Below are positions 35,478 through 44,791 of a stretch of 47,415 nt of DNA, piece after piece; the stretch's first letter is position 1; each line of letters starts with the position of its first letter. The DNA is from Thalassovita sp. (GTDB lineage Bacteria; Bacteroidota; Bacteroidia; Cytophagales; Flammeovirgaceae). The position numbers and the translations under genes are program-made. Location of the stretch: NCBI GenBank assembly GCA_002729595.1, contig PBYL01000254.1, positions 1 through 47,415 of the forward strand. The letters run 5' to 3'. Under the pieces are notes generated by a model. That model was not told the origin of the DNA and did not search any database. It saw only the letters and a list, made by a program, of their open reading frames with translations.

Positions 35478-36135
35478 ATTCATTCCTGTATTTAATCATA
35501 ATTTCTTTGAACAACTCAGCCGTGGTTGGTGGAGTGTAAGAAATGGCATTTGCACCAGTGTCAATGGCTTTTTGAATGGTTTCATCAGACTTTCCACCAG
35601 TAGCGATAATGGCTACATCGCTGTTGATATCTTTTATCTTTTTGATGATGTCTGTGGTTTTATCAGCACCTGAAACATTAAAAATATCTACTCCGGCATC
35701 AATTCTTCCTTTAAAATCTTCTTTCTCAGAAACCACCGTGATAATTACCGGAATATCTACCTTGTCTTTTAGTTTTTTGATTAATTCATTAGGAGTTGGC
35801 TTGTTCAAAACTACGCCTAAAGCACCTTGAAACTCAGCATCTAAAGCCAGTTCGATTGATCTTTCTCCTGTTGTAATTCCACCTCCAACACCGCAAAAAA
35901 TGGGTTTATCAGCAGCAAGAATTAGTGAATGAGAAATTAAAGGTTGAGGTGTAAAAGGATAAACTGCAATAATTGCATTGGCATTTGTATTTCGGATAAT
36001 GGCTACATCTGTGCTAAACAAAAAGGATTTGAGCAATTGCCCAAAAACCTTAATACCAGAACAGTTATCTATAATTTCGGGAACAGTAACAATGTTTTTT
36101 CTGAGTCTGCTTGTAAATTCAGGTATCTTCTTCAT
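35476..36135 (-). CDS. TIM-barrel phosphate-binding protein of unknown function
   Basis: The 219-aa cytoplasmic protein has alternating strands and helices with the phosphate-binding loops of ribulose-phosphate-binding barrels: IFCGVGGGITTGERS in the middle, IPVIITVVSEKEDF, then GRIDAGVDIFNVSGADKT and SDVAIIATGGKSDETIQKAI near the end. The order resembles HisA/HisF, KDPG aldolase or thiazole-synthase-like barrels, but no catalytic signature of a named enzyme is clear. It has no signal peptide. It ends 63 bp after the amidohydrolase stop on the opposite strand and is otherwise alone. The enzyme class is inferred from the fold only. Confidence 0.7.
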   Translation of the reverse strand: MKKIPEFTSRLRKNIVTVPEIIDNCSGIKVFGQLLKSFLFSTDVAIIRNTNANAIIAVYPFTPQPLISHSLILAADKPIFCGVGGGITTGERSIELALDAEFQGALGVVLNKPTPNELIKKLKDKVDIPVIITVVSEKEDFKGRIDAGVDIFNVSGADKTTDIIKKIKDINSDVAIIATGGKSDETIQKAIDTGANAISYTPPTTAELFKEIMIKYRNE

Positions 36136-36220
36136 ATCGATTGGATTTTGATAAGATAAATACCAACAAGCAGCTAAATGTTTGAGTTATGTGATGTTAA
36201 ATTTTCAGTATAATTCAATA

Positions 36221-36258
36221 AAAAAATCTGTAAGCTAAATGAATAACTTACAGATTTT
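36221..36258 (-). terminator. intrinsic terminator of the GH3 gene
   Basis: AAAATCTGTAAG and CTTACAGATTTT are perfect 12-bp arms with a 12-nt loop. Read on the minus strand, they are followed by a T run and lie about 32 bp after the stop of the GH3 gene. Confidence 0.88.
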
Positions 36259-36289
36259 GTATGATGATGTTTTTAAAAAAAGAGGCTTT

Positions 36290-38593
36290 TTATTCCAATA
36301 CAAAAGCAGCTTCTTGATCACCGACTCTCAATGTAAAATCACCCGGTTCTAGCATTTTCTCTCCTTTGGCATTAGGGTAACTTAAATGCTCATCTGCATT
36401 AATTTTAAAGGTGAAAGTTTTTGCCTCGCCAGGAGCAATTTCTAGTTTTTCGAAATGTTTCAGTGCTTTTACAGGTCTTGTATAAGTACCTACTTCATCA
36501 GAAATAAACCACAATACAGCTTCTCTACCGGCTTTACTTCCTGTGTTGGTAACTGTAATACTGGCTGTAATACTGCCTTCTGCATCTAAAGAATTTGCAC
36601 TTAAAGTTAGGTCGCTGTATTTGTAAGTAGTATAAGATAAACCATAACCAAAAGGAGCAATGGTTGTCATTGAAAGTGCTTTATCAAAATCGAAGAAAAG
36701 CTCCATGTTTTTATGGTTGTATGGGAACCAGTGACCAGGCTGTGCCGGATAAGAGAAAGACATTTTACCACTTGGGTTCACTTTGCCACTAATTACATTT
36801 GCAATGGCTGTACCTCCTTCAAAACCGGGTAATCCACACCAGATAAAAGCATCGCAGTCTGGCAATACATCTGATATTGTTCTAGGTCTACCGGCAATCA
36901 TTAATAGAATAACAGGTTTCCCAGTTTCTTGAGCTGTTTTAATCAATTCTAACTGCTCATCGTCTAACTCAAGATTAGAGAAGTTTCCTGGAGTTTCTGA
37001 ATATGGTTCTTCACCTGCAGCGATAACAATTGCATCTGCACCTGCTGCACTGGCTTTTAAAGTTTTTTCATCTGCCAATTGAACTTGAGCATCTGGGTAA
37101 GCATCTTTTAAGGCGGTGTAAACAGTTGGCATGTCTTCAGGATACAATTTATCATCATAAGTAATCCAACGAAGTGTCCAGCCTCCTCCAAGGCCTCTTT
37201 TAGAATCTGCATTATGCCCTGCAACTACAATTTTCTTTGGAGCAGTTAAAGGTAAAACACCTTCGTTTTTAATTAATACCAAAGATTCTTCTGCTGCTTT
37301 TCTCGCTTTTGCTTTGCTTTCTTTTCTGCCAATACGATCTAGACGAGTATCTTGTGGAAATGGGTGTTCCCAAAGTCCTAGTTCCATTTTCAATCGAAGA
37401 ATTCTAGAAACAGAAAGGTTAATTCTATCCATAGAAATTACTTTCTCTTGAACCAGTTCTTTCAATGCAATGCAGAAATCGGTGGTGTAAGGAGTCATAG
37501 ACATATCGATGCCAGCCATAATTGCTTTAAAGGTGGCTTCTTTCATATCCTTAGCTACTTTATGCGTGGTATGTAATCTAATTACATCTTCCCAGTCGGT
37601 TACTACTACACCTTTAAAGCCTAATTGATCGCGAAGAACGCGAGTAAGCAATTCGTACGAAGCATGCACCGGAATTCCATTTACTTCACCACCATTAATC
37701 ATAAAAGATTTAATTCCGGCATCTACTACTGCTTTAAAAGAAGGGATATGGAATTCATACAATTGTTGCTTGTCGATGGTAGCAGGTGTTCTATCCCAAC
37801 CATTGTCTGGGTCAGAATAACCGATATAGTGTTTAGCTGTGGCAGCTTGTTTATAAGGAGCTGTTTGAGGATGTTCTTGTAGCATTTTTACATATGCAGT
37901 TCCCATGCTTGCAGCAAGGTAAGGGTCTTCGCTGTAAGTTTCGTAAAACCTTGGCCAGTTCGGGTTTCTACCAATATCAAGTACTGGAGCAAATATCCAG
38001 TGGTGACCGAGATCGGCAGTTTCTAGACCTAACACATATGCTTCATCAGCAGAAAACTGTGTATCGAAAGTTGCACCGATATTAAAGCTATGAGGGAAGA
38101 TGGTTGAACCTTCTAAATAGTTAGCCCCATGCATATGGTCTACACCATAGATAATCGGAATGCCATGTTTATCGTGTCTTAATGCAATCTCTTGTAATTG
38201 CTTAGAGTATCTGTACCAGTTTTCCGCAGGAACTGCAATTCCATTTAGAAAAGAGCCAATGTGAAAACTATCTAGATAGTAAATCAATTTGGCTGTATCT
38301 ATTTCTAGTAAGGTTTCTGGAGGTGCACTTGGGCTGCTTGCGGGTGTAGAAATCTCTTTAGCAAATTGAGAATTGTTGATTTGGGTCATTTGCCCAATTT
38401 TCTCTTCTAGTGTCATGGAACCCAGTAGATCTTCTATCTTTTCTTCCATGGCGGTATTATTGGTTCTTTCCATCTCCATGCGCCTTTTATCTGTAATAAG
38501 ACTTTGTGGATCACTATCAAAAGAACACGCAGAAAGGAGCATGTTTGCTATAAACATGCTCAATAAGCTTTTTATTACGGTATGCATTTTCAT
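36290..38593 (-). CDS. GH3 beta-glucosidase lipoprotein (BglX-like)
   Basis: The 767-aa protein has a lipoprotein signal with Cys23 in LLSACSF, so it is anchored to a membrane. Residues of about 50-400 are the GH3 (alpha/beta)8 domain with FAPVLDIGRNPNWPRFYE, ATAKHYIGYS and the nucleophile Asp333 in GVVVTDWEDVI. Residues of about 420-620 are the GH3 C-terminal alpha/beta domain (VIVAAGEEPYSETPGNF, which probably supplies the acid/base Glu). Residues of about 680-765 are a fibronectin-III-like domain. It removes terminal beta-glucose residues from cell-wall or plant/algal oligosaccharides. No SusC/D or regulator is adjacent, so this is not a classical polysaccharide utilisation locus. It has its own terminator. 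Confidence 0.93.
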   Translation of the reverse strand: MKMHTVIKSLLSMFIANMLLSACSFDSDPQSLITDKRRMEMERTNNTAMEEKIEDLLGSMTLEEKIGQMTQINNSQFAKEISTPASSPSAPPETLLEIDTAKLIYYLDSFHIGSFLNGIAVPAENWYRYSKQLQEIALRHDKHGIPIIYGVDHMHGANYLEGSTIFPHSFNIGATFDTQFSADEAYVLGLETADLGHHWIFAPVLDIGRNPNWPRFYETYSEDPYLAASMGTAYVKMLQEHPQTAPYKQAATAKHYIGYSDPDNGWDRTPATIDKQQLYEFHIPSFKAVVDAGIKSFMINGGEVNGIPVHASYELLTRVLRDQLGFKGVVVTDWEDVIRLHTTHKVAKDMKEATFKAIMAGIDMSMTPYTTDFCIALKELVQEKVISMDRINLSVSRILRLKMELGLWEHPFPQDTRLDRIGRKESKAKARKAAEESLVLIKNEGVLPLTAPKKIVVAGHNADSKRGLGGGWTLRWITYDDKLYPEDMPTVYTALKDAYPDAQVQLADEKTLKASAAGADAIVIAAGEEPYSETPGNFSNLELDDEQLELIKTAQETGKPVILLMIAGRPRTISDVLPDCDAFIWCGLPGFEGGTAIANVISGKVNPSGKMSFSYPAQPGHWFPYNHKNMELFFDFDKALSMTTIAPFGYGLSYTTYKYSDLTLSANSLDAEGSITASITVTNTGSKAGREAVLWFISDEVGTYTRPVKALKHFEKLEIAPGEAKTFTFKINADEHLSYPNAKGEKMLEPGDFTLRVGDQEAAFVLE

Positions 38594-38648
38594 GATAATT
38601 GGTTGTATTATTTGGAATTTGCTGAATTAAATCAACCGATTGATTTAA

Positions 38649-39578
38649 TTACTCGGCAATCTGTACTCCTTCAAGATTTATTTTTGAATTATATATAACA
38701 GAGTCTATTTCCAAATTTGCAAACTCTTTTTCCATTGCAATTGAAGCTCTGTGTGCAATTTCTTGAGTTTGGCAAAGAGCAAAAACTGAAGGTCCTGAAC
38801 CTGAAATACTGCAACCTAAAGCTCCGGCATCAATCGCCGCTCTTTTTACTTTCTCATATCCCGGGATTAATAAAGAGCGAACTGGCTCGATAATTACATC
38901 TTCTAATGAGCGAGCGATCAGGGAGTAGTCTTTTCGTGCTAAACCAGCAACCAGACCAGCAATATTTCCCCACTGTTTTACAGCATCTTTCAACTGAATC
39001 TCAGTACGGAGTACCTTACGGGCATCTTCGGTTTTTACTTCGATTTGTGGATGTATAATGGCGATGAATAAATCTTCTGGAAAATCTAATCTAATTACAT
39101 CTAGCGGAGCATAACTTCTAACCAATACAAAACCACCTAAAATGGCAGGAGCCACATTATCTGCATGTGCAGAACCACAGGCAACTTTTTCGCCATTCAT
39201 CGCGAATTGTACCAGTTCTTCTTTTTTAAGCGGTTGGTCTAGAAGCATATTCGCTCCAAAAACACCGGCTGCTGCACTGGCTGCGCTAGAGCCAATACCA
39301 CTACCGGGTTTAATTTTTTGCGTAATCGTGACTTCAAAGCCCGTATCAGAAGCAATGTGAGAAAGATATGTTTGCATGGCAACACCAATGGTATTGTCTT
39401 CTGCTCTAAGTGGGATGCCTTTGTAAGGTGTCGTATTAAAAATAGTAATCCCCGGCTTATCTTTCTTTTTGATTATAATTTCATCACCCGGGTTTTCTAA
39501 TGCGAAACCCAGTATATCAAAACCGCAGGCAACATTGGCTACAGTGGCAGGCGAAAAAATTCTGATACTATTTTCCAA
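38649..39578 (-). CDS. thrB: homoserine kinase
   Basis: The 309-aa GHMP-family enzyme phosphorylates L-homoserine with ATP in threonine synthesis. The N-terminus SPATVANVACGFDILGFAL is the homoserine-kinase substrate-site pattern. The GHMP phosphate loop is PGSGIGSSAASAAAG (91-105). The C-terminal motif GALGCSISGSGPSVFALC is typical of ThrB. The length is normal. In many Bacteroidota, thrB lies between thrA and thrC, but neither neighbour here is a threonine gene. The divergent gene is menF. It has no frameshift or missing motif. Confidence 0.95.
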   Translation of the reverse strand: MENSIRIFSPATVANVACGFDILGFALENPGDEIIIKKKDKPGITIFNTTPYKGIPLRAEDNTIGVAMQTYLSHIASDTGFEVTITQKIKPGSGIGSSAASAAAGVFGANMLLDQPLKKEELVQFAMNGEKVACGSAHADNVAPAILGGFVLVRSYAPLDVIRLDFPEDLFIAIIHPQIEVKTEDARKVLRTEIQLKDAVKQWGNIAGLVAGLARKDYSLIARSLEDVIIEPVRSLLIPGYEKVKRAAIDAGALGCSISGSGPSVFALCQTQEIAHRASIAMEKEFANLEIDSVIYNSKINLEGVQIAE

Positions 39579-39608
39579 TTTTATGTTTGTTTGCTTAAGA
39601 AATCAGGT

Positions 39609-39616
39609 CAAATTTA
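39609..39616 (-). promoter_or_regulatory. possible -7 box of thrB
   Basis: CAAATTTA on the plus strand reads TAAATTTG on the minus strand, a match to TAnnTTTG, 31 bp before the thrB start. I see no clear -33 box at the right spacing. Confidence 0.25.
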
Positions 39617-39808
39617 AAAACAAAAAACATCTCCTAAGCGAAAATTTGAATTACATCCCATGATTTTTAACATTTGAACTATTATTACTTATTGTTTAAT
39701 CAGTAATCGGATGCTAGTTTAGCATTTTCGTAAATTTTTTGAATGATTTCAAAACAGCTTTGTTTGACAATTTGTAGTAATACAAGTATTCATTAACTGA
39801 ACACCAGC

Positions 39809-41038
39809 TTGAACTCGGTATTAAATAAAACTATTTTCGACAAACTTGAATCAACAGAAATTGCAGGCGCATTGCTAGATGCTGCTTCAAATTCTGGGCT
39901 GCCCATTGCTATTTGGAAACTACCCCAAGCAGAAAAATTTAATGTAGTTATCAGTTATTCTAACAACATCCATATAGCTCAACCAGAAATTGAAAATTCT
40001 CCTTCTGGTTTTATTGTTTCTCCATTTAAAACAGATAGCCCTATTTCATTTATTAAGGCAGATTTGTTTTATTCTTCTGATGAAGGTTTTCCTAAAGAAG
40101 CACTTCAGTCTTATGGCTCTGAAGAATTTGGCAATAAACAAAAATTTTGGGATGAGTTAGATAATTCAGTTAGAAAAATAAAGAGAGGTAAGCAGCCAGA
40201 TTATCATACAAAAAGTTTTGAAGAGTCTAATCCCGAAAAGCGAGCTTATATGGAGCTTGTGCAAAAAGGGGTGAAATCTATTAAAGAAGGGGCTTATCAA
40301 AAAATAGTTTATTCGAGAAGTAAGTCAGTAGATAAACCATCTCATTTTCATGCGGCTAATGCATTTTTATCTTTAGGGCATAAGTACCCAACTGCATTTG
40401 TCTCATTAATCTCATTGCCAGAAGAAGGAACTTGGCTTGGAGCCTCGCCAGAGATTTTAATTGAGGTTAAAGAGCAAAAATATTTTAGAACGATTGCTTT
40501 AGCAGGTACACAAGCCAGAGATCAGTTTGATAAGTTGTGTGATGCTACTTGGCGCCAAAAAGAAATTGAAGAACAAGCATTGGTAGGCAGATACATTATC
40601 AGTTGTTTTAAGAAAATCAGGCTTAGAGAGTTTGAGGAAATTGGCCCAAAAACAGTTGCTGCTGGTTCTATTATCCATTTAAGAACCGACTATAAAGTGG
40701 ATATGGAAGAAGTAAACTTTCCGCAATTGGGTTCGGTAATGCTGAAATTACTCCATCCAACTTCTGCTGTGTGTGGTATGCCTAAGGAAGTTACCATGCA
40801 AGATGTCTGCAAAAATGAAGGTTACGATCGCCATTTATACAGTGGTTATCTAGGCCCTGTAAATATTGAAGATAGCACCAATATCTTTGTGAACCTCAGA
40901 TGCATGCAGGCAAGTGACGAGAAACTTGTTTTTTATGCAGGTGCAGGCATTACAGAAGATTCTGATGCGGAGAAAGAATTTAATGAAACTGAGATGAAAA
41001 TGGATATCTTGAGAAAAGTAGTGCTTCCTCAAGATTAA
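39809..41038 (+). CDS. menF: isochorismate synthase (menaquinone synthesis)
   Basis: The 409-aa enzyme converts chorismate to isochorismate, the entry to menaquinone. The start is a TTG at 39809. There is no ATG upstream in frame before the stop at 39794, and the next ATG is deep inside the protein. The chorismate-binding domain motifs are YQKIVYSRSKSV (with the Lys equivalent to the general base), GTWLGASPEILIEV, RTIALAGTQ, EIEEQALVGRYI, LHPTSAVCGMPKEV, DRHLYSGYLGPV and GAGITEDSDAEKEFNETEMK. Salvage of the pattern to anthranilate synthase or PabB is excluded by the missing amination motifs and the PTSAVCGMP segment. The convergent kmo gene ends 5 bp away. No other men gene is present. Confidence 0.92.
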   Translation: MNSVLNKTIFDKLESTEIAGALLDAASNSGLPIAIWKLPQAEKFNVVISYSNNIHIAQPEIENSPSGFIVSPFKTDSPISFIKADLFYSSDEGFPKEALQSYGSEEFGNKQKFWDELDNSVRKIKRGKQPDYHTKSFEESNPEKRAYMELVQKGVKSIKEGAYQKIVYSRSKSVDKPSHFHAANAFLSLGHKYPTAFVSLISLPEEGTWLGASPEILIEVKEQKYFRTIALAGTQARDQFDKLCDATWRQKEIEEQALVGRYIISCFKKIRLREFEEIGPKTVAAGSIIHLRTDYKVDMEEVNFPQLGSVMLKLLHPTSAVCGMPKEVTMQDVCKNEGYDRHLYSGYLGPVNIEDSTNIFVNLRCMQASDEKLVFYAGAGITEDSDAEKEFNETEMKMDILRKVVLPQD

Positions 41039-41042
41039 ACCG

Positions 41043-42395
41043 CTAAATTTTCAGGTAATCAGCTAGAATCTCAATTTTGCTGAAGTCGATTGATTGCCAG
41101 TTGCTTTCCAAATCTTTTATCTTCATAACCTCATCCATAATAGCTTTTTGCTTATTACCAATAGCTAATGCTTCTGCATAAGGTGTGTGGCTAAAAGTGA
41201 CCATTGTATACAACGGAATCCATTTCTCAGGAAATTCTTTATGTAATTTTGCTTCAATCTTTTTTCTGAGTAAAAATTCTGGATCGGCCACCAAATCACG
41301 CATTTCTATAAAGTTTTGCAAGGCGAGGTTAGCGATAGCATCTGCATCTTTCTTTCTGCTTTTCTGAAAAATATCAAAAACTGTTTCTAATGAATGATTT
41401 TCATTTTCGAGTAAATCATCTAATATAGAACAGTCTTCAAAACCTGCATTCATTCCTTGTCCGTAGAAAGGCACAATGGCATGAGCAGCATCACCCATTA
41501 TTAATGTATTCCCATTATTCCAAGGTTCACATTTTATAGTAACCAAAGAGCCAGTAGGGTTTTCTAAAAATTGCTGAGTGAGATCAGGGAGTAAGTCCAG
41601 CGTATCTGGAAAGAAGTTCTTAAAAAAGTCTTCTATTTGATTTTCTGTTTTGAGATTCTCAAAAGAATGTTCACCCTCAAAAGCCAAAAACAAAGTGGCA
41701 GTAAAACTTTTATCTGCATTTGGCAACGCAATTAGCATAAACTGTTTCCTTGGCCAGATGTGTAATGCGTTAGGTTCAAGAGCAAAATCATTAGAGGCAG
41801 TAGGCTTAATGTGCAACTCTTTGTAGCCATGCTTTACAAATTCCTGCGCATAATTGAATCTGTTAGCTTTTTGCATGGCATTTCTCACTGCTGAAAATGC
41901 ACCATCTGTACCAATAAGGTAATCGTATTGCTTTTCAGTTAGCTCACCAGAAGTGTATTCTTTAAAACTTAAGCTGTGTGTATCGAGATTAACTTCTGTG
42001 CATTTCTGATTGAAAAAGAAATTGACATGAAGTAATTGAGCACTTGCTGTTATGAGTGTTTCATTTAAACCACTTCGAGAGACAGAAAAAATCTCCTGAC
42101 CTGTTTGCCCATATGGCTGAAAGGTTAGATTGTTATCTACGCTGTGCATCATTCTACCTTTCATAGGAATAGCCTGCTCTTTTATTTTATCTGCTATTCC
42201 TGCTTTTTCTAGCGCTTTCCATCCTCTGTTGCTCAAAGCCAGATTAATTGATCGGCCTCCTGCAAAAGGTTTCTCTCTTGGGTCTGGTCGCATATCATAA
42301 ACATCTACATTATAGCCTTTTTTAGCCAGTAAAACGGATAGTAAAGAACCGACTAAACCTGCGCCATTTATGGTTATTTTTTTTGTTTCGGTCAT
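41043..42395 (-). CDS. kmo: kynurenine 3-monooxygenase
   Basis: The 450-aa FAD enzyme hydroxylates L-kynurenine to 3-hydroxykynurenine with NADPH and O2, a step of the tryptophan-to-quinolinate route to NAD. Its FAD site is ITINGAGLVGSLLSVLLAKK (8-27). GGRSINLALSNRGW at about 47-60 is typical of KMO. GTDGAFSAVRNAM is the second FAD/NADPH motif. GDAAHAIVPFYGQGMNAGFE (301-320) is nearly identical to the eukaryotic enzyme. The C-terminal region lacks an obvious membrane anchor, in keeping with bacterial KMO. It converges on menF with a 4-bp gap and no terminator between them. No other kynurenine gene is seen in this window. Confidence 0.94.
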   Translation of the reverse strand: MTETKKITINGAGLVGSLLSVLLAKKGYNVDVYDMRPDPREKPFAGGRSINLALSNRGWKALEKAGIADKIKEQAIPMKGRMMHSVDNNLTFQPYGQTGQEIFSVSRSGLNETLITASAQLLHVNFFFNQKCTEVNLDTHSLSFKEYTSGELTEKQYDYLIGTDGAFSAVRNAMQKANRFNYAQEFVKHGYKELHIKPTASNDFALEPNALHIWPRKQFMLIALPNADKSFTATLFLAFEGEHSFENLKTENQIEDFFKNFFPDTLDLLPDLTQQFLENPTGSLVTIKCEPWNNGNTLIMGDAAHAIVPFYGQGMNAGFEDCSILDDLLENENHSLETVFDIFQKSRKKDADAIANLALQNFIEMRDLVADPEFLLRKKIEAKLHKEFPEKWIPLYTMVTFSHTPYAEALAIGNKQKAIMDEVMKIKDLESNWQSIDFSKIEILADYLKI

Positions 42396-42487
42396 GATAT
42401 TTTATGCTGCTGTCTTAAAAATTGCTTCCTTTACAAATTAATTGGAATATCTCTAATTTACAGCGGAGATGAAAAGAAATCCAAATT

Positions 42488-42979
42488 ATGGGCATAGAAC
42501 AAGACAAAGTATCGATTGCTTTTGGTAATCGTTTGAGAGTGCGGGTTTGCGGAATCTGTATCGAAAATGATAAGGTGTTAATGGTGAGGCATCAGTCTTT
42601 AGGAAATGGTTTTTTGTGGGCACCACCCGGCGGCGGATTAGATTTTGGTGAAACACTAGAAGAAGGTTTACAGAGAGAGTTTGTAGAAGAAACAGGAATG
42701 GAAGTAGAGGTAGTTAGGTTTCTTTTTGTGCATGAATATTTAGATAAACCGCTACATGGAATTGAGCTCTTTTTTGAAGTGAAGCAAATAGGTGGAGTAA
42801 TGAAAATGGGAACTGACCCTGAAATGTCTTCTAAAGATCAGATAATTGACCACCTCAAGTTTTTATCTTTTGATGAAATAAAAGCACAACCAGAAGGCTG
42901 TGTGCATAATTCAGTTTTACATAGTAATTCTGTAGAAGAGTTATTGGCGATGCAGGGCATTTATCATCATATCGTATAA
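42488..42979 (+). CDS. Nudix hydrolase
   Basis: The 163-aa cytoplasmic enzyme belongs to a family that hydrolyses nucleoside diphosphates linked to another moiety. The Nudix box is complete at 49-71: G49, then E55, then R63-E64 and E67-E68, G70, with the spacing GX5EX7REUXEEXGU. WAPPGGG precedes it. The substrate cannot be told from the box. It starts 92 bp after the divergent kmo start. A terminator follows at 42981. Confidence 0.92.
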   Translation: MGIEQDKVSIAFGNRLRVRVCGICIENDKVLMVRHQSLGNGFLWAPPGGGLDFGETLEEGLQREFVEETGMEVEVVRFLFVHEYLDKPLHGIELFFEVKQIGGVMKMGTDPEMSSKDQIIDHLKFLSFDEIKAQPEGCVHNSVLHSNSVEELLAMQGIYHHIV

Positions 42980-42980
42980 A

Positions 42981-43012
42981 AAAACCACTCCGACATGGTA
43001 AGAGTGGTTTTC
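42981..43012. terminator. bidirectional intrinsic terminator
   Basis: AAAACCACTC and GAGTGGTTTT arms enclose an 11-nt loop. A run of A to the left and TTTTC to the right make it usable by the Nudix gene (plus) and better by the DUF1501 gene (minus), whose stop is at 43051. Confidence 0.85.
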
Positions 43013-43050
43013 TTCAGGATATATATTAACTGTTTGCGATTGAAATGTTC

Positions 43051-44736
43051 TTATGAAACGATGTTCATTTTACGTGAAGCAGTGAATTTACCAGCTTCTA
43101 GTTTGTAGATGTACATTCCCGGAGCAAGTCCGCGTACATTTACTTTAATATCGTGTTCTCCAAATTGCAGGTAGCTGTCTACCATTACTTTTACCTCTTT
43201 GCCTTCAACATTAAATAGTCTTAACTTCACCTGACCAGAGTTATTAATGTAAAAGTTGATAACAGTCTCATCTTTTGCTGGGTTAGGGAAACAGTTATTC
43301 AGACGGAATCTGTCGTTGAAAAACTCATCACTTGTGCCAGTTACAAAGTTGCTGTTTACAATTGGAATCTGATTATCTAAGAAAGCAGCTTTTTTCTCAT
43401 CAGTATCTAGTTTAAATACATCAGCTACTTCATCGTAAGGAGAGCCCATCCAGTTTTGCATTACAGAAGTTAATACTTGCCTGTAATCGACTTGCATTCT
43501 TAGGTTACCACTTTTAAGATTGCTAAGATCTGGTGTGCCTCCAAAAACGCCGGGATTTACCCATTTGCCAAATGCCATTAGCGGCCAAGCATCTCCATGA
43601 TCTGTACCATAACTACCATTAGAAACAGCTCTTCTGCCAAACTCAGACATGGTAATGGTCATTACTTTGTCTTCTGTGCCGGAAGCTCTTAAATCGGCTT
43701 GAAAAGCCTGTACAGCCGAAGAAATATGATACATAAGTGCGGCATGATGTCCAAAGGTTGGATCGTAACTTTCAACTTGGTTTGCATGCGTATCAAAGCC
43801 ACCAATTCTCACTAAGAAGAATCTGGTTTGTATACCTCCTCTTAACAGACGAGCAATTAACTGGAACTGGCCAGAAAGCGGATTAGTAAGTGCCTGAGAA
43901 GTTGCATATGGATAATTTTCAGGATAAGTGATTGATGATTCACCACCTTTATCATACACTTCTTTTAACCTTTCGCCATATACGTGAGATTGCTCATCCA
44001 TATCCATAATGTATTTGAGCTCTTCTCCATAGTTTGAATCGGGGAAACTAGTTATGCTTTGCTGATCGATGCTTTCTAACAAATCGTGGAAAGCAACCGG
44101 ACTATCTACCGACAAAGACATAGGGAAGGAGTCATCTCTTCTAAAAATCAAAGACACACCTCTGCCAATTTCCAATCCCGGAGGATCTTTCATCGCATTT
44201 TGTCCATCATAAGGGAGGTTAGATGCATCTCCATCTGGATAAGCAGGATATTCTTTGTCTAGAAATCTGCCCATCCAACCAGAGCGGTAAGTGTCTTCGT
44301 AACCACCACCCATAAAAAATACATCTCTTCCTCTAAAGTGCGAACCGTTGGCATTTTCGTAAGATACACCATGCACAATTCCTACTCTTCCTCTATCGTA
44401 CAAATCTTTTACACCGAGCATATCAGGATGTACACCTACTTTATCTTCGTCTGGTAGGGTGTTATCTAGCTCAATATATTTTCTATTACCACTTTCTGGA
44501 ATTGCAATATTAGGTCTTAAGTTATAATAGTTACTGTACTGGCTTACAGGAATTACCATGTTTAGTCCGTCGTTGCCTCCGTGCATTTGCAGTACAACCA
44601 GTACATTACCATTGTTTTCGTTAATCATTCTTGCTAACTGGTGGTTGTTAGCTAGTAGACTTACTGGCATGCCTCCCAAGAAAAAAGGCGTAGCAGAAGC
44701 CTGTGATAATCTTTTTAAGAAATTTCTTCTTTTCAT
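43051..44736 (-). CDS. DUF1501 protein with Tat motif and T9SS sorting domain
   Basis: The 561-aa protein starts MKRRNFLKRLSQASATPFFL, which contains a twin-arginine motif (RRNFLK) and a weakly hydrophobic stretch, as in Tat signals. The DUF1501 body (about 30-470) carries VLQMHGGNDGLNMVIPVSQY near the N-terminus, GFDTHANQVE and ITMSEFGRRAVSNGSYGTDHG, a pattern shared with alkaline-phosphatase-like folds. Residues 480-561 are a T9SS type-A sorting domain: CFPNPAKDETVINFY, VKLRLFNVEGKEV and LAPGMYIYKLEAG. It should therefore leave the cell through the outer membrane by T9SS after Tat export. It is cotranscribed with the DUF1800 gene upstream. The biochemical role is unknown. Confidence 0.9.
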   Translation of the reverse strand: MKRRNFLKRLSQASATPFFLGGMPVSLLANNHQLARMINENNGNVLVVLQMHGGNDGLNMVIPVSQYSNYYNLRPNIAIPESGNRKYIELDNTLPDEDKVGVHPDMLGVKDLYDRGRVGIVHGVSYENANGSHFRGRDVFFMGGGYEDTYRSGWMGRFLDKEYPAYPDGDASNLPYDGQNAMKDPPGLEIGRGVSLIFRRDDSFPMSLSVDSPVAFHDLLESIDQQSITSFPDSNYGEELKYIMDMDEQSHVYGERLKEVYDKGGESSITYPENYPYATSQALTNPLSGQFQLIARLLRGGIQTRFFLVRIGGFDTHANQVESYDPTFGHHAALMYHISSAVQAFQADLRASGTEDKVMTITMSEFGRRAVSNGSYGTDHGDAWPLMAFGKWVNPGVFGGTPDLSNLKSGNLRMQVDYRQVLTSVMQNWMGSPYDEVADVFKLDTDEKKAAFLDNQIPIVNSNFVTGTSDEFFNDRFRLNNCFPNPAKDETVINFYINNSGQVKLRLFNVEGKEVKVMVDSYLQFGEHDIKVNVRGLAPGMYIYKLEAGKFTASRKMNIVS

Positions 44737-44791
44737 AATGCAACGTATGCTTTTCGGATGGAAATAATTTTATAGAATAGGGGAATTAAGT

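Noticed and set aside
36290-38593. Polysaccharide utilisation locus around the GH3 enzyme
   Set aside because: No SusC/SusD pair, regulator or second glycoside hydrolase is nearby.
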